From the NCBI GenBank assembly GCA_027625915.1, contig JANTQA010000057.1:6820001-6884000 (forward strand): a stretch of DNA of 64,000 nucleotides, written 5' to 3'. This document shows, in pieces, positions 24,331 to 37,292 of the stretch. The notes beneath the pieces were generated by a model. That model did not search any database. It was not told the DNA's origin and saw only the letters and a program-made list of their open reading frames with translations. Within the stretch, counting starts at the first letter, position 1, and every line of letters starts with the position of its first letter. The stretch comes from Anaeramoeba flamelloides. Lineage: Eukaryota > Metamonada > Anaeramoebidae. The position numbers and the translations under genes were made by a program.

Positions 24331-26142
24331 TCCCTTAAAAATGAATCTGGGTATATATCGATACTCTAATTGGGGATTGTATGGTGAGTATCTATTAAAA
24401 ATAATCTATTAGAAAAAAAAAAACTAATAAATAGAACCATCAAAAATACAATTGTGTTTGAACCAAAAAAAAAATCTTCATTTGAATTTAATTTCAAATT
24501 CAAAAATATTTTACCACATAACAAAAAAGAAAAATGATGTGAAATTCTGATTAATACAAAAATAAGGTTACTTTTAATGTTATTTTCAGAAATGAATTAT
24601 TCTTTTTAAAAAGTTTGATTCATTTTTCTAATTTTTGAAAAGTTCAAAATCCAACATATTACTGAATTATTTAAAAGAAAAATTCTTTCGTTGGAAGAAG
24701 AAAGAAATCTTATTGTCTGTAAAGCATGTGTATAAAAATACACTTTAAAAATAAAACCACTAAGTTTTGGAAATAGCCCATTATATAAAATCTCGTTTAT
24801 TTTAAAAAAATTACATGAATTATTTTAAACTTTTAAAAAAATAATTTTTTGATTCAAAAAACAGTTAAAATCAATTTTTTCTTATTATTCAACTAAAAAA
24901 AATATGAGAAATAAAAACTAAACAATCAAATTAAAAATTTCTTGCAGAATATTTTTTTAAAACCTAGGAAAATTAAACTTACAGTGATAAAAATAATGCG
25001 TGCACAACAAATATTTCCCGTGTTTCAAAATATAACAAGTCCTTTTTTTTTTTTTTTTTTTTTTTTTTTTGTACCAAGGCAACTATCCAATCAACTACCC
25101 AAATAGTATACACAAGTTCAAATCAATTTTGAAAGTAAACATCGGGATATTTCCAGTAGAACCACAATTATGAATGCAATTTGTTCAAAATTTTTCATTA
25201 ATATTTTCAATTTTTTTGGTAATTTTCAGTGTTTTTTTTGATGATAAAAATTTGATAAAAAATTAATTCTATTTTTTGAGAATAATTTTGTTATTGATCC
25301 TTCTTTTTTAGAATTATTTTTAAAATAATAGAACTTTAAGAAACCAATCCAATATTTTTTTTAGGGTTTATTATCAGTTCATTTGATTGGTTAAGGTATA
25401 GATCTTCTTTAACAAAAAAACACTCTTTTGATTTTGAAACACAGATTAAATATTTTTGCACGATTTCTTTTGACTAAAGAATAAACTAAAGGAAAATTTT
25501 TTAATTTGATGATTTATAATCAATAATTAATCACCCAATCTTAGTTTTTTAGTGAATTATTAACAACACAAAGACTTAAAAGTGTCAATAGACTTTAGAT
25601 TTTTTTTTCAATTTTTTTCAAGATTTTGCAACAAACAAAAGGAATTTCAATAAATAAATCAAATAAAACAAGAAAATAGATATAATCAATTAACTGATTC
25701 ACATGATACTGGCAGTTAGTTGTTGATACTCTTAATATTTGAAAAAGTATTTTGCATTTAATCTTTTAAATTTCAAGAAATTTAATAAATATTTGTGAAT
25801 AAAATAGATGATTATTTTTTTCAGATCTTCAAGGTTTCAATATTTCGGTTTATTTTAAATGTATTTTTAAAATAAGATTAAAGTTTCAAGGTTAATTGTT
25901 GATAGAATCTCTCAGAAATTACTAAAAGTGATATTTCTTTTCCATAAAAATTCTTTGACAAATTTTCCTTATTCGAATTTGTTCCAAAAATCTAAACAAA
26001 AAAGTATCTTGATCTTTTTACTGATAATTTAAAAGGGAAAAATGAATTAATTTAAAAATGATAATTTGTCACTCTGAGTTGATAAATGAAGTTAGTGTCG
26101 GGTTTAGTTGGCTCTTTTTGGAAATAATTATTCTATTAGTGT

Positions 26143-26308
26143 TACTGGTATTTGAATTTGGAATAAAAAAAGATTTTAACATCATTTTTCATATTTTTCT
26201 TTGCAAATAGAAAGCTTTAAGAAGTAGAGTGGAATTTAAAAACTTAATTTGAAAAAGGAAATCGAAAAGGAACTGAAAATGTTTTGCCTTTGTAATTCTG
26301 ATACCATT
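26143..26308. mobile_element. MITE-2 copy a
   Basis: Starts TACTGGTATTTGAATTTGG and ends TAATTCTGATACCATTA, an imperfect reverse complement. It abuts copy b head to tail, sharing the junction bases ATACCATTACTGG. Confidence 0.6.
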
Positions 26309-26488
26309 ACTGGAATTTGAATTCTAAATGGGAAAGAATTTTCACTTCCTTTTCCATATTTTTTTTTTATAAATAAAGTTCTCAAAGAGATTAGGTTACA
26401 ATTTAAGGTTCTCGATCTATGTTCTCTTAAAAAAGAGAAATTAAAAATGAAGTGAAATAAAATCCCATTTATTATTCAAATACCAGTA
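26308..26488. mobile_element. MITE-2 copy b (181 bp)
   Basis: Left arm TACTGGAATTTGAATTCTAA then ATGGGAAAGAATTTTCACTT; right arm GAAGTGAAATAAAATCCCAT then TTATTATTCAAATACCAGTA. The arms are inverted copies of about 45 bp. Interior is AT-rich and non-coding. One of the best-preserved family members in the window. Confidence 0.75.
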
Positions 26489-26772
26489 GTACAAAAAAAT
26501 AAATAAGAGTTATGAGTTACTGAACTGATAAACTTTCTGATATACAATTAAGAGAGAAAACTAACCATTATTTTAGATGTGTAAATGACATCAAATTCCA
26601 GTTTTAAACAATTGGAGATGTTCGTATTTGCAAAAAGTATTTTCGATTTTCTCTTGGCTTTTCTATCACAAATCACTTCCTTTCTTTTTTAAATACAACT
26701 TAATATGAGAAAATACATTCTATATATTGTTAAGAAACTTGACAATATGGGGGACACGTAAAAGAATGACAG

Positions 26773-26945
26773 TTACTGGTATTGGAATTCTAAATAAGAG
26801 AAAATTTTCACTTCTTTTTCAACATATTTTTCCTTTCCAAATTGAGTTATTAAATAAATGTGTTGTAGTTTGTGACTTTCTTTGAAAAAGTAAAAGTGAA
26901 AATGAAGTGAAAATTTTTTCTCAATTAAAATTTCGATATCAGTGA
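26773..26945. mobile_element. MITE-2 copy c
   Basis: Left arm TACTGGTATTGGAATTCTAA, then AGAGAAAATTTTCACTTC; right arm AATGAAGTGAAAATTTTTTC, then AATTAAAATTTCGATATCAG. Same plan as copy b. Confidence 0.7.
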
Positions 26946-27344
26946 ATAGAAAAATTGCGATTTTAACAAAAAACATGAAAAATTCTGAAATCATTTTTGA
27001 AGCATTGAAATCGGGGAGAATTGAAAAATCGTGTTCAGGTCAATTCGTTTCCTTTGGGAAAACAATTAATAAGAAGTACTGTTTGTATGAATGAACAATC
27101 CTTCAGAAAAATTGAAACACACTGTGTTGTTTGAACAACAGTTACACAATCTACAGCATTAATTCAAAAAAGAATGGTTCGTTTTTGACACACTAAAGGA
27201 ATTTCAAAAAAAAAACTTAACAAAGGTATTTTTCAAAGAAGTTAATTTTTTTTATTTTTGGTTGAAACAATAATGAAGGGCAACTTTGTTATTGTTTATT
27301 AATCTAATAAAGATAATTTTCCTTTTCATTTTCATTTTTTTTCA

Positions 27345-30300
27345 ATGTCTCTCAATAAAAAAAAAAAAAATATTTTGCCTTTTAAAAGACGCTTTATTCG
27401 AACACACAGACTGAGGTACCAAACCCTACTTCCAGAAATTTTATCTGTTGAAACAAAAGTAGATTCTACAGGCATTCTTTCTGGGTGCAGTGGTAAACCT
27501 GAAGAAGTCAAAAAAGGGTTTCCAAATTTATTTGGAAGACCTGTTCTCCATTTTGTCAAAAACAAGTCTGAAAATATCGAACATAAACCACTCAAAGTAT
27601 GATCCATTTTGTTTTTGTTTTTTCGAAGAACAATTTTTGATTGATTTGTTTCAAATTTTTGGACAACCTTTGAGAATATAACTTTGAGTTTTATTCTTTT
27701 CTTGTCTGAAAAAGGAATTTAACATACAATAATTTTCTGTTCTTATTTGAGTTTTTTTTTTTCTCCTTCAAAAAAATTTATTTTGATTTTTTTTTTGATC
27801 TTATTTCTTCAAAAATCACTCTGACGAAACTCTTACTTTTTGTAAATGGCTCACTAATTTCTTCTTTTTTCAAAAAAAAACATTTTTCAAGGTAGCAATT
27901 GTATTTAGCGGAGGACCAGCCCCAGGTGGCCATAATGTCATTGTTGGGCTTTATGATCTTCTTAAAAGCCATAACAAAAACTCCGAATTGTGGGGTATCT
28001 ACCATTCAATGTCGGGGCTCTTAGAAGAACGATACATTGTCTTGACTGACGAAATTATTGATCAATACCGAAACATTGGCGGGTTTAATATGATTTTAAC
28101 AGGCCGTAAATACACCGATCCAAAGGTTGCTTACCCTTCCTTTTTGAAGTTTTGTAAAAAGTCTGGGTTGAATGCCTTAGTTGTTGTTGGCGGAGATGGT
28201 TCCAACACAAGAGCCGCAAATATGGCAGAGTATATACTACAAAATGGTGAGGACATAAGTGTTATTGGAATTCCAAAGACTATTGATGGTGATATTAAAA
28301 ACAGATTTATGGAAACTTCTTTTGGTTTGTTTTTTCGATCTCTTTTTTTTTTTTTTTATTAATTTTTTTTTGTTCATTTCAAAAAAGTGTCAAAAAATTT
28401 GGGTTTTATTGAATTGTTTTCAGGAATTTTCGTTGAAAACAATACTTTATCTGTTCAAGGCAGAATTGTGAAGTGCATAAATTCAAGACTTCTAATTTAA
28501 AGAGCGAACTAAGGTAGAAACAGTCATTAGAAGAATTTTAAAATTAATTTTGTTTTCTGAAATAAGCTTGAATTAAAGAGTCTAAAAATTGAAAATAAGA
28601 AGAGAGAGAAGAGAATAAAAATGAAAAATGTAAAAAATAATTAATTTATAAATAACCAGGGAAGAAAAATATTTAGAGTTATTGAAATTGAGACCTATAG
28701 GTGTGACTATATGATTCATTAATCATTTGGATTTGAGATCTTTATTCCTTATAAACTGTTGAGTCATATTGGTCAGGAAAAATTCTTTTGTAATGTAATA
28801 AATTTTTGTGTTTATTTTCCTCATTAATACATCCGTATTTTCATTACCAACAATCTTAAAATCTTGAATTTTTTTGGGCTTCTTATTTCGATTATTTTCG
28901 ATTTTTTTACAGATCTTTTATAGGTTTTTCATATCTTTTACATCCACATATAAAGTGATCCATATTTTCTATTATTTCCCACTGTTTATATTTTAAACAT
29001 AAAGTACAAAATTTGTTTGAATTTTTATTGATTACACAGTAAATATCTATTTAGGCACTTAGTAAATGGTTTGAATTTTTAGTATTGTTAAACTTGAAGG
29101 TTAACATAAATATTTTCGTGTTTTCAATCAATATTTTTGATTTTTTATTATTGCAAAATATTTTTGTGGAGAGTTTTCGAGTATGGTCAAGTCCCGTCAA
29201 GTGCCTAGGTTTTCCAGAATTCAAAAGAATAGAGTAAAATCAAAGATTTAACCTAATTCTTTTAAATTATGGAAAAACTAATGGCGCTTTTCTTGAGGGT
29301 TTCTGTTTTATATGTTTTCTCTATTGATTTTACAAAGTAACAGAAAACCCAAGAAAACCGAATGGTGCCTTTTTTTAATTTAAGAAATAAAAAGAAAATT
29401 TATTTAATTTTCTTTTTATTTCTTAAAAATTAAAAAACACCTAGAAGCAGTTTTCTAGAATTGGAAAGAATAAAGTTGAATCTTTGATTTTACTCATGGA
29501 TTTTGAAATTCTGGAAAGGCAAACTGCGATTTTTTTTTAATTTATTTTGTTTTTTTGGAAAATCAATAGATTTTACTTTACTCTTTTAAATTTTGGAAAA
29601 CCTAACGAAAAATTTTCTTTTACTTTTTGAAATAAAAAGAATCAAATAAATTCTATAATATTCTACTTGATAATTTTCAATTCTTGAAACCCAAAAGAAA
29701 GCATCGTCAAGTGCCGTAGAGTGCCTAGCTTTTCCAAAATTCAAAAGAATAGAGTAAAAATCTAAGATTTTACTCAATTCTTTTAAATTCTGGAATAGCT
29801 AATGGCGCTTTTTTTTAATTTAAGAAATTAAAAGAAAATTAAATAAATTTTCTTTATATTTCTAAAATTAAAAAAAACCTAACAAAAAGTGTCGTAGAGT
29901 GACTAGCTTTTCTTGAAGTTTTCTGTTTATTAGGAAAATCGATAGATTTTACTAATAAAAGAGAAAACTTCAAGAAAAGCTAACGGCGGTTTTCCAGAAT
30001 TCAAAAGAATAGAGTAAAATCTTTGATTTAACTCAATTCTTTCAAATTTCGGAAAATCTAACGAAAAGTGTCGTAGAGTGCCTAGCTTTTCTTGAAGTTT
30101 TCTGTTTTATTAGTAAAATCTATCAATTTTCCTAATAAACAGAAAACCCAAGAAAAGCTAGGCGGTTTTCCAGAATTCAAAAGAATAGAGTAAAATCAAA
30201 TATTTTACTCAATTCTTTTAATTTTTGTAAAACCCAAAGACACATCCAACTTTTGAAATTCAACAACTAATTATCTGCGTACTTATATTTTTCTTTTTTT

Positions 30301-33081
30301 TTAGTTCAATTAAAACTTTTGAATTCCAGTCGGTTTTATTATTTATTCGTGATTCAGAGAAAAATTCATTTTTCTAATGAAGGAAGAGATAAATTTTTTA
30401 ATTTTTTTTTTCATTTGAATTTTTTTTTTTTTATTTACTGAAATTACCATATTTTCAAATTTTGAATTTTATTTTGTAAATAAGAATTGCTATTTTTTTA
30501 TTTATTTTTCATCTCTCAGTAATACACGAATAAATCCAAAAATTAATAATATTTTAAAGTTTTTATTTAAATATTTAACTATTTTTAATCCATATGTTAA
30601 TTGAATTAATATAAAATATTTAAATAATGTAATTTTCAGATTAATTTAAAGAGAAAAGTTGTTAAATAATTGTTTACAGTTGTTATAGGTTTCTTTAGAT
30701 TTTTTCAAATTATTAACAATGCATGAAAATTTTATCTAAATAAATATTTAAATATTTAATCTTTTTGAAATCATTTGAAATAACTGTTTTATTTTTCTTA
30801 GGTTTTGATCCAACTTGAATAATAATTTCATATATTGAAAATCATTTTTGATTAAATTGATTTTTATTCCAGTTATATTTCTAAAATTAAATCATATGCA
30901 AACATTTTACAATGATATATCTTCAAATAGTATAATTTTTAAAATAAGAAAATACAAATTAGAGCAAACAAAATAGGTGATAAAGGATCTCATTGGAATA
31001 TATCAAAACCTTCCCCTTGATAATCTTTTAATTTGGAATTTTAAATAATTTTAACTAGAAAAAAAATTTTTTTATTGTTTTTCTAATTATTTTAAAATCA
31101 ATTATAACAAAATATTTAGCTAGATCAATAATTCATTATGATATATTTTTCATTATTTTCCTTCTCATTATTTGATTTTATCTTTTTAAAAGTATTTTTG
31201 AAATTTAATAAAGCAATAAGAGTATCAATTGTTTTCCGAAAATCAAATTGTGCTTTATGAATAAATTCCCAACAAGCTTCAATTAGTTTATATATCATTT
31301 TTAGAAATAATCTTGGCAAACTTTGGTTAATATAAATTGGTCCTATAATTTAAATCTACTCCTTCATTTCCTTTTTTCTGAATAAATAAAATTAATCGTT
31401 TTTTTTTAATGTCTGAAATATTATTCTTAGTAGGAGTTAAACAGTCAATTAGTAAAAATATATTCTGGATTGAAATAAGATATTTTTCATAATTTGAATT
31501 TTCAATTGACTCATAGTCGAAATAATTTTCATCATCAATACTATATTTTAAATTCTTCAATTTTTTGAAATTCTTTTACTGATTTATTTTTTAAAAATTT
31601 TAATAGTGTTTACAATATTTTCAATTGGAAAAAGATAATTAATAATTTTAATGTTTTTCAAATTCTTTATTTATAAATTTTTGAGATTTTTTAATATTAT
31701 CTATATTTTAATATTTTTACTTGGTTCAATTGAATTTTTTTTTTAAATATAACATAAAATTCATCAAATCATATTTTTATTATTTAAAATCATTTCCTTT
31801 TTTTTCGATCTTATAAAATTAATTTTTTTCCAAAAATTTTTGTTTTTTGTAAATCCACAGTTTATTTCTACAATAGATTTATTCCAAGAATCTAGATTTA
31901 TTTACTTTTTTGTTCCGATTCATTAAGTCAGGAAAAAAAAATAAATAAATTGATTAATCCAACAATATTAAATAATCTAAATATCTCTTAATATCTTTTT
32001 TTTTTAAAAAAAACTGTATTATTTAATAATGAATGAATCGAATATTATTATAGGATTTGATACTGCAACCAAAGTGTATAGCCAGTTGATTGGTAATATT
32101 ATGATTGATGCTCTGAGTTCTGAAAAATATTGGCATTTCGTTAAAGTAATGGGAAGGTCTGCAAGTCATGTGGCATTAGAATGCGCACTCAAGACACATC
32201 CTAACATGGTCTTAATTGGGGAAGAGATTGAAAAGAGAAGGCAAACACTAAAGGGTGTCATCCGAGACATTTGTGATCTCATTGTCGAAAGGAGAAAAAA
32301 GGGTTTAAACCATGGTGTTTTGATCATTCCGGAGGGTTTGGTTGAATTTATTCCTGAATTTAGTGTTTTAATTCATGAGGTGAATAAAATTGTGAAAGAA
32401 AACCCTAACCGAACCGAAAGATGGACAAGAGAAGAGATGATTGAGCAATTAAATGGAAACTCTTTAGAATTATATAGTAATCTGCCCAAGGGTATTGCCA
32501 GGGAATTGTTATACTCCAAGGATTGGTGCGGCGACATCACACTTAGCAAAATCGCAACAGACAAATTGTTAAAATGGTCATGTAAAAAGGAATTAAAAAA
32601 ACGCGGATACGACAATTTCAGCTGCATGACCCATTTCTTTGGCTATGAGGGGCGATGCGGTTACCCTTCCAATTTCGATTGTGACTATTGTTACGCCCTC
32701 GGAAACACGGCAGGTAGGTTCATTGAGGCAGGAGTCACAGGTGTGATGTGTGGTGTCAATGGAACTTGGAAATCGAACGAAGAATGGATCCCATTTGGAA
32801 TGCCATTCCCAGAAATGTTCCTCATGACAGACAACAATTTCCAATCAGGTCTCAACCCTGTTGCTAAAAGAATCTTGGTCGACCTTGAAGGTGCTCCTTT
32901 CAAAACTTATTTAAAATATCGCGATTATTGGAGAATGAACGATAGCTATGTTGCAATTGGACCAATTCAATTCCACGGTGACACCAAAGATGAACGTACT
33001 ATCACTCTACTGTTAGAACACAAAAATAAAAAAAATTGGATGGACAAGGTAATGGAAAAAATTGAACAAGAGGAATTTTAA
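27345..33081 (+). CDS. PFP-type (long) phosphofructokinase
   Basis: Phosphorylates fructose 6-phosphate to the 1,6-bisphosphate; the family usually uses pyrophosphate and works reversibly in cytosolic glycolysis. Exons 27345-27596, 27892-28324, 32054-33081; GT-AG joins with phases 0 and 1; 570 residues, typical of plant PFP-beta or Entamoeba long enzymes. Seen: VAIVFSGGPAPGGHN (phosphate loop), YRNIGGFNMILTGR, VVVGGDGSNT (about 182-191), GIPKTIDGDIKN (about 211-222, Lys213 and catalytic Asp216), SFGFDTATKVYSQLIGN across the second join, VMGRSASHVALECAL (MGR about 261-263), IPEGLVEFIPEF and PSNFDCDYCYALG. Odd point: the motif that is GGDD in PPi-using enzymes reads GGDG, as in ATP enzymes, while the PPi-type Lys of PKTIDGD is kept, so the phosphoryl donor is uncertain. 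The first Met fits the family N-terminus. Confidence 0.95.
28800..29060 (-). mobile_element. LINE reverse-transcriptase 3' end, decayed fragment (antisense in intron)
   Basis: The minus strand reads NKFCTLCLKYKQWEIIENMD then HFICGCKRYEKP, the same Cys/His knuckle as the fragment at 18350-18667. The upstream bases AATAGATATTTACTG and CAATAAAAATTCAAA also match that copy. Truncated and degraded. Confidence 0.65.
29185..30250. repeat. Hairpin-array repeat, copy 2 (about 1.07 kb)
   Basis: Largest copy. At least eight hairpins in series, of three kinds: (i) TTCCAGAATTCAAAAGAATA pairing with TATTCTTTTAAATT-type arms around AGTAAAATC; (ii) TTTTCTTGAAGTTTTCTG pairing with CAGAAAACCCAAGAAAAGC; (iii) TTAATTTAAGAAATAAAAAG pairing with CTTTTTATTTCTTAAA. 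Linkers repeat GTGTCGTAGAGTGCCTAG, GTCAAGTGCC and GCTAACGGCG. First hairpin about 29213-29278, second about 29286-29365, third about 29373-29440. Confidence 0.8.
31125..31565 (-). mobile_element. LINE reverse-transcriptase N-terminal fragment, decayed
   Basis: Minus-strand translations RLILFIQKKGNEGVDLNYR, then (next frame) SLPRLFLKMIYKLIEAC and AQFDFRKTIDTLIALLNF. These parallel the non-LTR reverse-transcriptase blocks 'IPIHKKG..NYRPIS', 'IYKIFSKII' and 'QFGFRKGRST.DAI'. At least one frame break lies between the two parts. Same strand as the 3' fragment at 28800-29060, so both may come from one insertion later split by the hairpin array. Confidence 0.65.
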
Positions 33082-36000
33082 GATCCTAGAGTGGATTTTT
33101 TTTCAATTTTCATGAATTATTTATGATTTTAATTTTTATAATTTATAAGATCATTTCACTACCAAATCCTTTGGAATGGAAATTTTGTACATTGGGTTCA
33201 TTTTTTTTTTTTTTCTTTTTTTTTTTCTTTCCCCCCCTTTTCAATTTATTTACATCTATTTACCCAATTTTTTGGTCATATTCTCTTTTAATAATAAAAA
33301 GATCTTATTTGATTTCTATCACTTTTAAAAACAATAAATTATAATTTCTAATTTTCACTATTAGTAGGGATTATCAGCAATATTAGAATATTCCTATCGA
33401 ATCGACAAATTAGTGATTAATTTATCTAATTAGGGTAAAGTAGAATATCATCAATTTGTATTTTTTTTTGTTGAAAATTTGAAATATTTCTGATGATATT
33501 AAAAACTCATGATAATGGACAAATTAACTATAATAAAAAAAAAAAAAGGTTGCAATAAATTGTGAAAATTTTTTAGTTTTAAATTAATGATTAAAAAAAT
33601 GAATTAAAAAGTCAATAAACCTATAAAAATGATGTAAAAATAATGATAATGATGCTTTATTATTTTGATTTGTTGTAAGAGAATAAAATTAGATCTTAAA
33701 TTTATAAGTTGGCACATTTATTTTCAGGAATAATTGTTTAATTAGTGAAAACTATTATTATTCATAATAAAATCAGAAATATGAGATATTTGGCCAAATT
33801 CCCAGATAATCTTATTTTCTTATTAAAAAATCTTTGTTATTAATTTACCTAGTTTTTTTTTAAATAATGAAAAAAGAAAATTATTAATTTGTAAACAAAG
33901 AATAGAAAAAGAAAATCAAAAACAAGAAAACTAAGAGTAAAGTCTTTATTAAAAAAATATTTTTTATTTTTTATATTATAATTTATGGGAGGAGTTTAAA
34001 ATTCCTCTTATTTGCCTTTCCGTTTTTATTAATTTGAGAAATAACAAATTTCTTAACTATGTTCTTTTGAATTATTGAAAATTACAGTTATTTTTTTTTT
34101 TTAATTTTGGAATTTAAAAGAAAATTTCAAATTTTGTTTTTTTATTTCGCAAATTAAAAAAAACCTAGGCACTTCGGATTTGTCTTTTTTTAAGTAAAAA
34201 TATTGAGTAAAATATTTGATTTTACTCTCTTCTTTTGAATTTAGGTAAGGTGTCGTTATGTTTTCTTGAGTTTTTTTTTTACATGGAAAATTAATAGATT
34301 TTCGTTTTTTTTTTATGAGTTTTCTATTTATATGAAAATTCAATAGATTTTTATTAGGTTTTTTTACTTTAGAAATAAATAGAAAATTTTAACAAATTTT
34401 AGGTTTATTTCTAAAGTAAAAAAAAACCCAGAACACTTTACAAATAAAATAGAGGACCTCAAAAAAACCTAGGACACTTAACAAATTAAATATAAAACCT
34501 CAAAAAAACTTAGAAAACTTTAATAATATAACAGTTAAACTCTATAAAAGTGCATTTATGTTTTTTTTTTTAATTAGAGAAATATAAAGAAATTTTTTGA
34601 ATTTTTTTTTTCATTTCTAAAATTAAAAAAAAACATCCTTAACTTTTCCAGAATTTTAAAGAAACATAGTAAAATATTTGATTTTTCTCAATTCTTTTAA
34701 ATTCTGGATAAACCCCTCTAGGTTGTTTTGAACTTTCTGATTATTTGTGAAGTGTTTTAGGTTTTTTTTGAGATTTTCTATTTTATTTGTAAAGTGTTGT
34801 AGGTCTTTTTTACTTTAGAAATAAACCGAAAATTTATTAAAAATTTTGGTTTATTTCTAAAGTAAAAAAAACCTAACAAAAATCTATTGATTTTCCATAT
34901 AAATAGAAAACTCATAAAAACCTAACGAAAATCAATTGATTTTCCAAATAAACAGAAAACTCAAAACAACCTAACGAAAATCAATAGATTTTACTTATAA
35001 AACAGAAAAAATCACAAATAAATAGAAAACCTCAAGAAAACCTAGAACACTTTACAAATAAAACAGAAAACCTCAAGAAAACATCAGTAATTGATAGAAC
35101 TCTACAGCACTCTACAACACTTCACAACTTACTAAACTTGAATTTAGATTTTTTTAATAAGATTAAAATTTAGTTTTATTATCTACTAGGGCTAATAAAT
35201 GTATTGAATCTTGTTTATTAATAATATAGAAAATATTATTATTATTTAAAATAATTTAAAAATTAATTTTTTTTTTACTCCAGACATCCATATTTTACGA
35301 TTATTTTTAAAGAGTGGAAAATTCGCGAGAAAATGATAAAAATCTTCAATGATATCAAAAACTTTATATATTTTATACAATTGACAAAATTTTGATATAG
35401 TTTTGTTCATAAAATAAGAATATCTATTAAGATAATTTGTTTAATTTCTTAAATTAAAAAATGATGTTGAATCAAAAATTATTTTTGAACAAAAATGTTG
35501 AATGTTCTGGTGGTTTTTTCCTTCTAAGTTATTTATTACTTTAAAATTTGATTTTCGATTTTTTTCTTGAATAAATATCTTGATGTTGGGAAGAAGAACA
35601 AAAAAGGAAAAAGACCAATTGGATACTGACAAGTAATGAGATACCGAAACATTCAAATATGAGGATATTGGAAATAAACACGAAAAAGTAAATCTAAAAA
35701 TATTAAGGGTTTATAAAAAAACAAGATCAAGATTAAAAAAAAAAGAAATGATAACACTGAAAAAAAGATTTTCAAATGAATATTCATGATCAAATATCAA
35801 ATTAATCAAATTTTAAAAAAAACTATTGTGGGTGTATTTTTTATATATATTTAAATTGTATCTTTGTTTTTTTTTTATTAATTTTTTTACCAATTATTAA
35901 TTTGAAACCAAATATTATTTTTCTATTATTTTTCTTTTTTTGTATATTTACTAGTTTTGGATTTTAAGGGTTATATTTTTAAATTTCAAATTTGATCGAA

Positions 36001-37292
36001 TTTAAAAATTAGTCAAATTGAAGTTTTTCATATTTTTGAAGAGATCCTGATTATTTTCATTGGTATGAAAGTAGTTAACAGTTTTTTAATAATTGTGGGA
36101 GGAAAAATCAAAAAGATTATTTTGAAAGTGGTAGTATTTTATTACTTAAATTGTAAAAAATTCAAAATTTTGAAATTGTCAATATTAAATATTTTTTAAA
36201 ATCTGATCAAACCCGATTTTAAGATAACAAGTTAAGTATAATTTTTTTTTCCCTTAAAACAAGTTGCAAAGGTCTAATTGTTCTCTTAATTATTTTTTTT
36301 TTAAAATCCTTGACAAAATTTTCTGGTATACCATCCAAACCCAAGCCTACTCGAAAATATATTAACATACCTTAACCTACCCATAAAAGAGGTTTTAAAA
36401 TAGTCAACGTCAATATACTTCAATTTAATTGACTATTTAGAAAAAAATGAGAATTTGACCAATTTTGAAATTTGAATATTTTCCCATTTTAAGTTTTTGC
36501 TTTTAACATTCAAAATAATATGGGTATTACTTTTACACAAATAATAATGAAGTCCATGATTTTAAGTTTCAATTTCCTTTTAGGAAATTAATAAAAAGAT
36601 ATTCTAAAGTGGAATCCACACCCTTTATCATAATAACATTGAAATCTTAAAATTCAAGATCTTCACCAACTTAATACGAACAGAAGGACTACTACCTTGC
36701 ATTGACTAAATTATATCAGAATACAAGGCTTTGTTATGTTACTTGTTCAAAGTTAATCTCAGAACAAGACAATTCTATCGATAAAGAAGTTAAATTGCGT
36801 TCACTTTTCCACTACTTTAATGATTTTCTCACCAGTTTAGAACTAAAGCATTGATTATTTTTCTTCATAACTGTTTTTTTAATTAATATTAATAATCTTT
36901 TTCTGAATTTAAAAAAAGAAAACAAAAAAAAGTATTGGGAAAAAAAATAAAAACTAGAATTTCTTTTATTTTTCACTTGATAAATTGTACACCAATAAAG
37001 GAATACTCTTGAAAATTCCACTATATTTTTAATATCTATGTTAGTTTCATGCTCCTTAAAATGTTAATCCTTTACCTTATTTTTATTTTGAATTGATTCT
37101 TCTTTAAAAACTTATTTGGTGATCATTAATACATATTTTTTTCAGTTTTCCAGACTTATCATATTTTAATTTTAATATATTTTCTCCTAAATAATATTAG
37201 TCTGGATTATAAAAGAGTATATGTTAAATTTATTATACACTTATCTTTCCCAAACAATTGAAGGCTGAAGAAATAATCATTTTTTATCAATA
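33082..37292. other. Intergenic region between phosphofructokinase and VHS-GAT genes (4.2 kb)
   Basis: Contains the hairpin-array repeat at about 34100-35120. The remainder (33.1-34.1 and 35.1-37.3 kb) is AT-rich with homopolymer runs; no gene, RNA gene or promoter motif is recognisable. Confidence 0.7.
34100..35120. repeat. Hairpin-array repeat, copy 3 (about 1.0 kb)
   Basis: Series of inverted repeats of the same kinds as copies 1 and 2, for example AAATAAACCGAAAATTTATT pairing with AAATTTTGGTTTATTTC (about 34820-34860). CTCAAGAAAACCTAG-type arms recur near 35030-35080. It ends TCTACAGCACTCTACAACAC, the reverse complement of the GTGTCGTAGAGTGC linker, so this copy lies in mixed or opposite orientation. 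Confidence 0.7.

Larger units (their letters stand above)
21448..27344. other. Intergenic region between divergent carrier and PFP genes (5.9 kb)
   Basis: The two genes point away from each other, so both promoters must lie here, but no promoter motif is evident. Holds the inverted-pair repeat copy 2 (about 23370-24020), a degraded mariner-like MITE (about 24160-24330), a poly-T run (about 25043-25070) and three MITE-2 copies (26143-26945). No convincing open reading frame. Confidence 0.7.
28325..32053 (+). other. Intron 2 of the phosphofructokinase gene (3.7 kb)
   Basis: Donor GTTTGT, acceptor ATTATAG, splitting the Gly codon of SFGFDTA. Contains two LINE fragments in antisense orientation (28800-29060 and 31125-31565) with a hairpin-array repeat (29185-30250) between them. 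Intron 1 (27597-27891) is 295 nt with no element. Confidence 0.9.
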
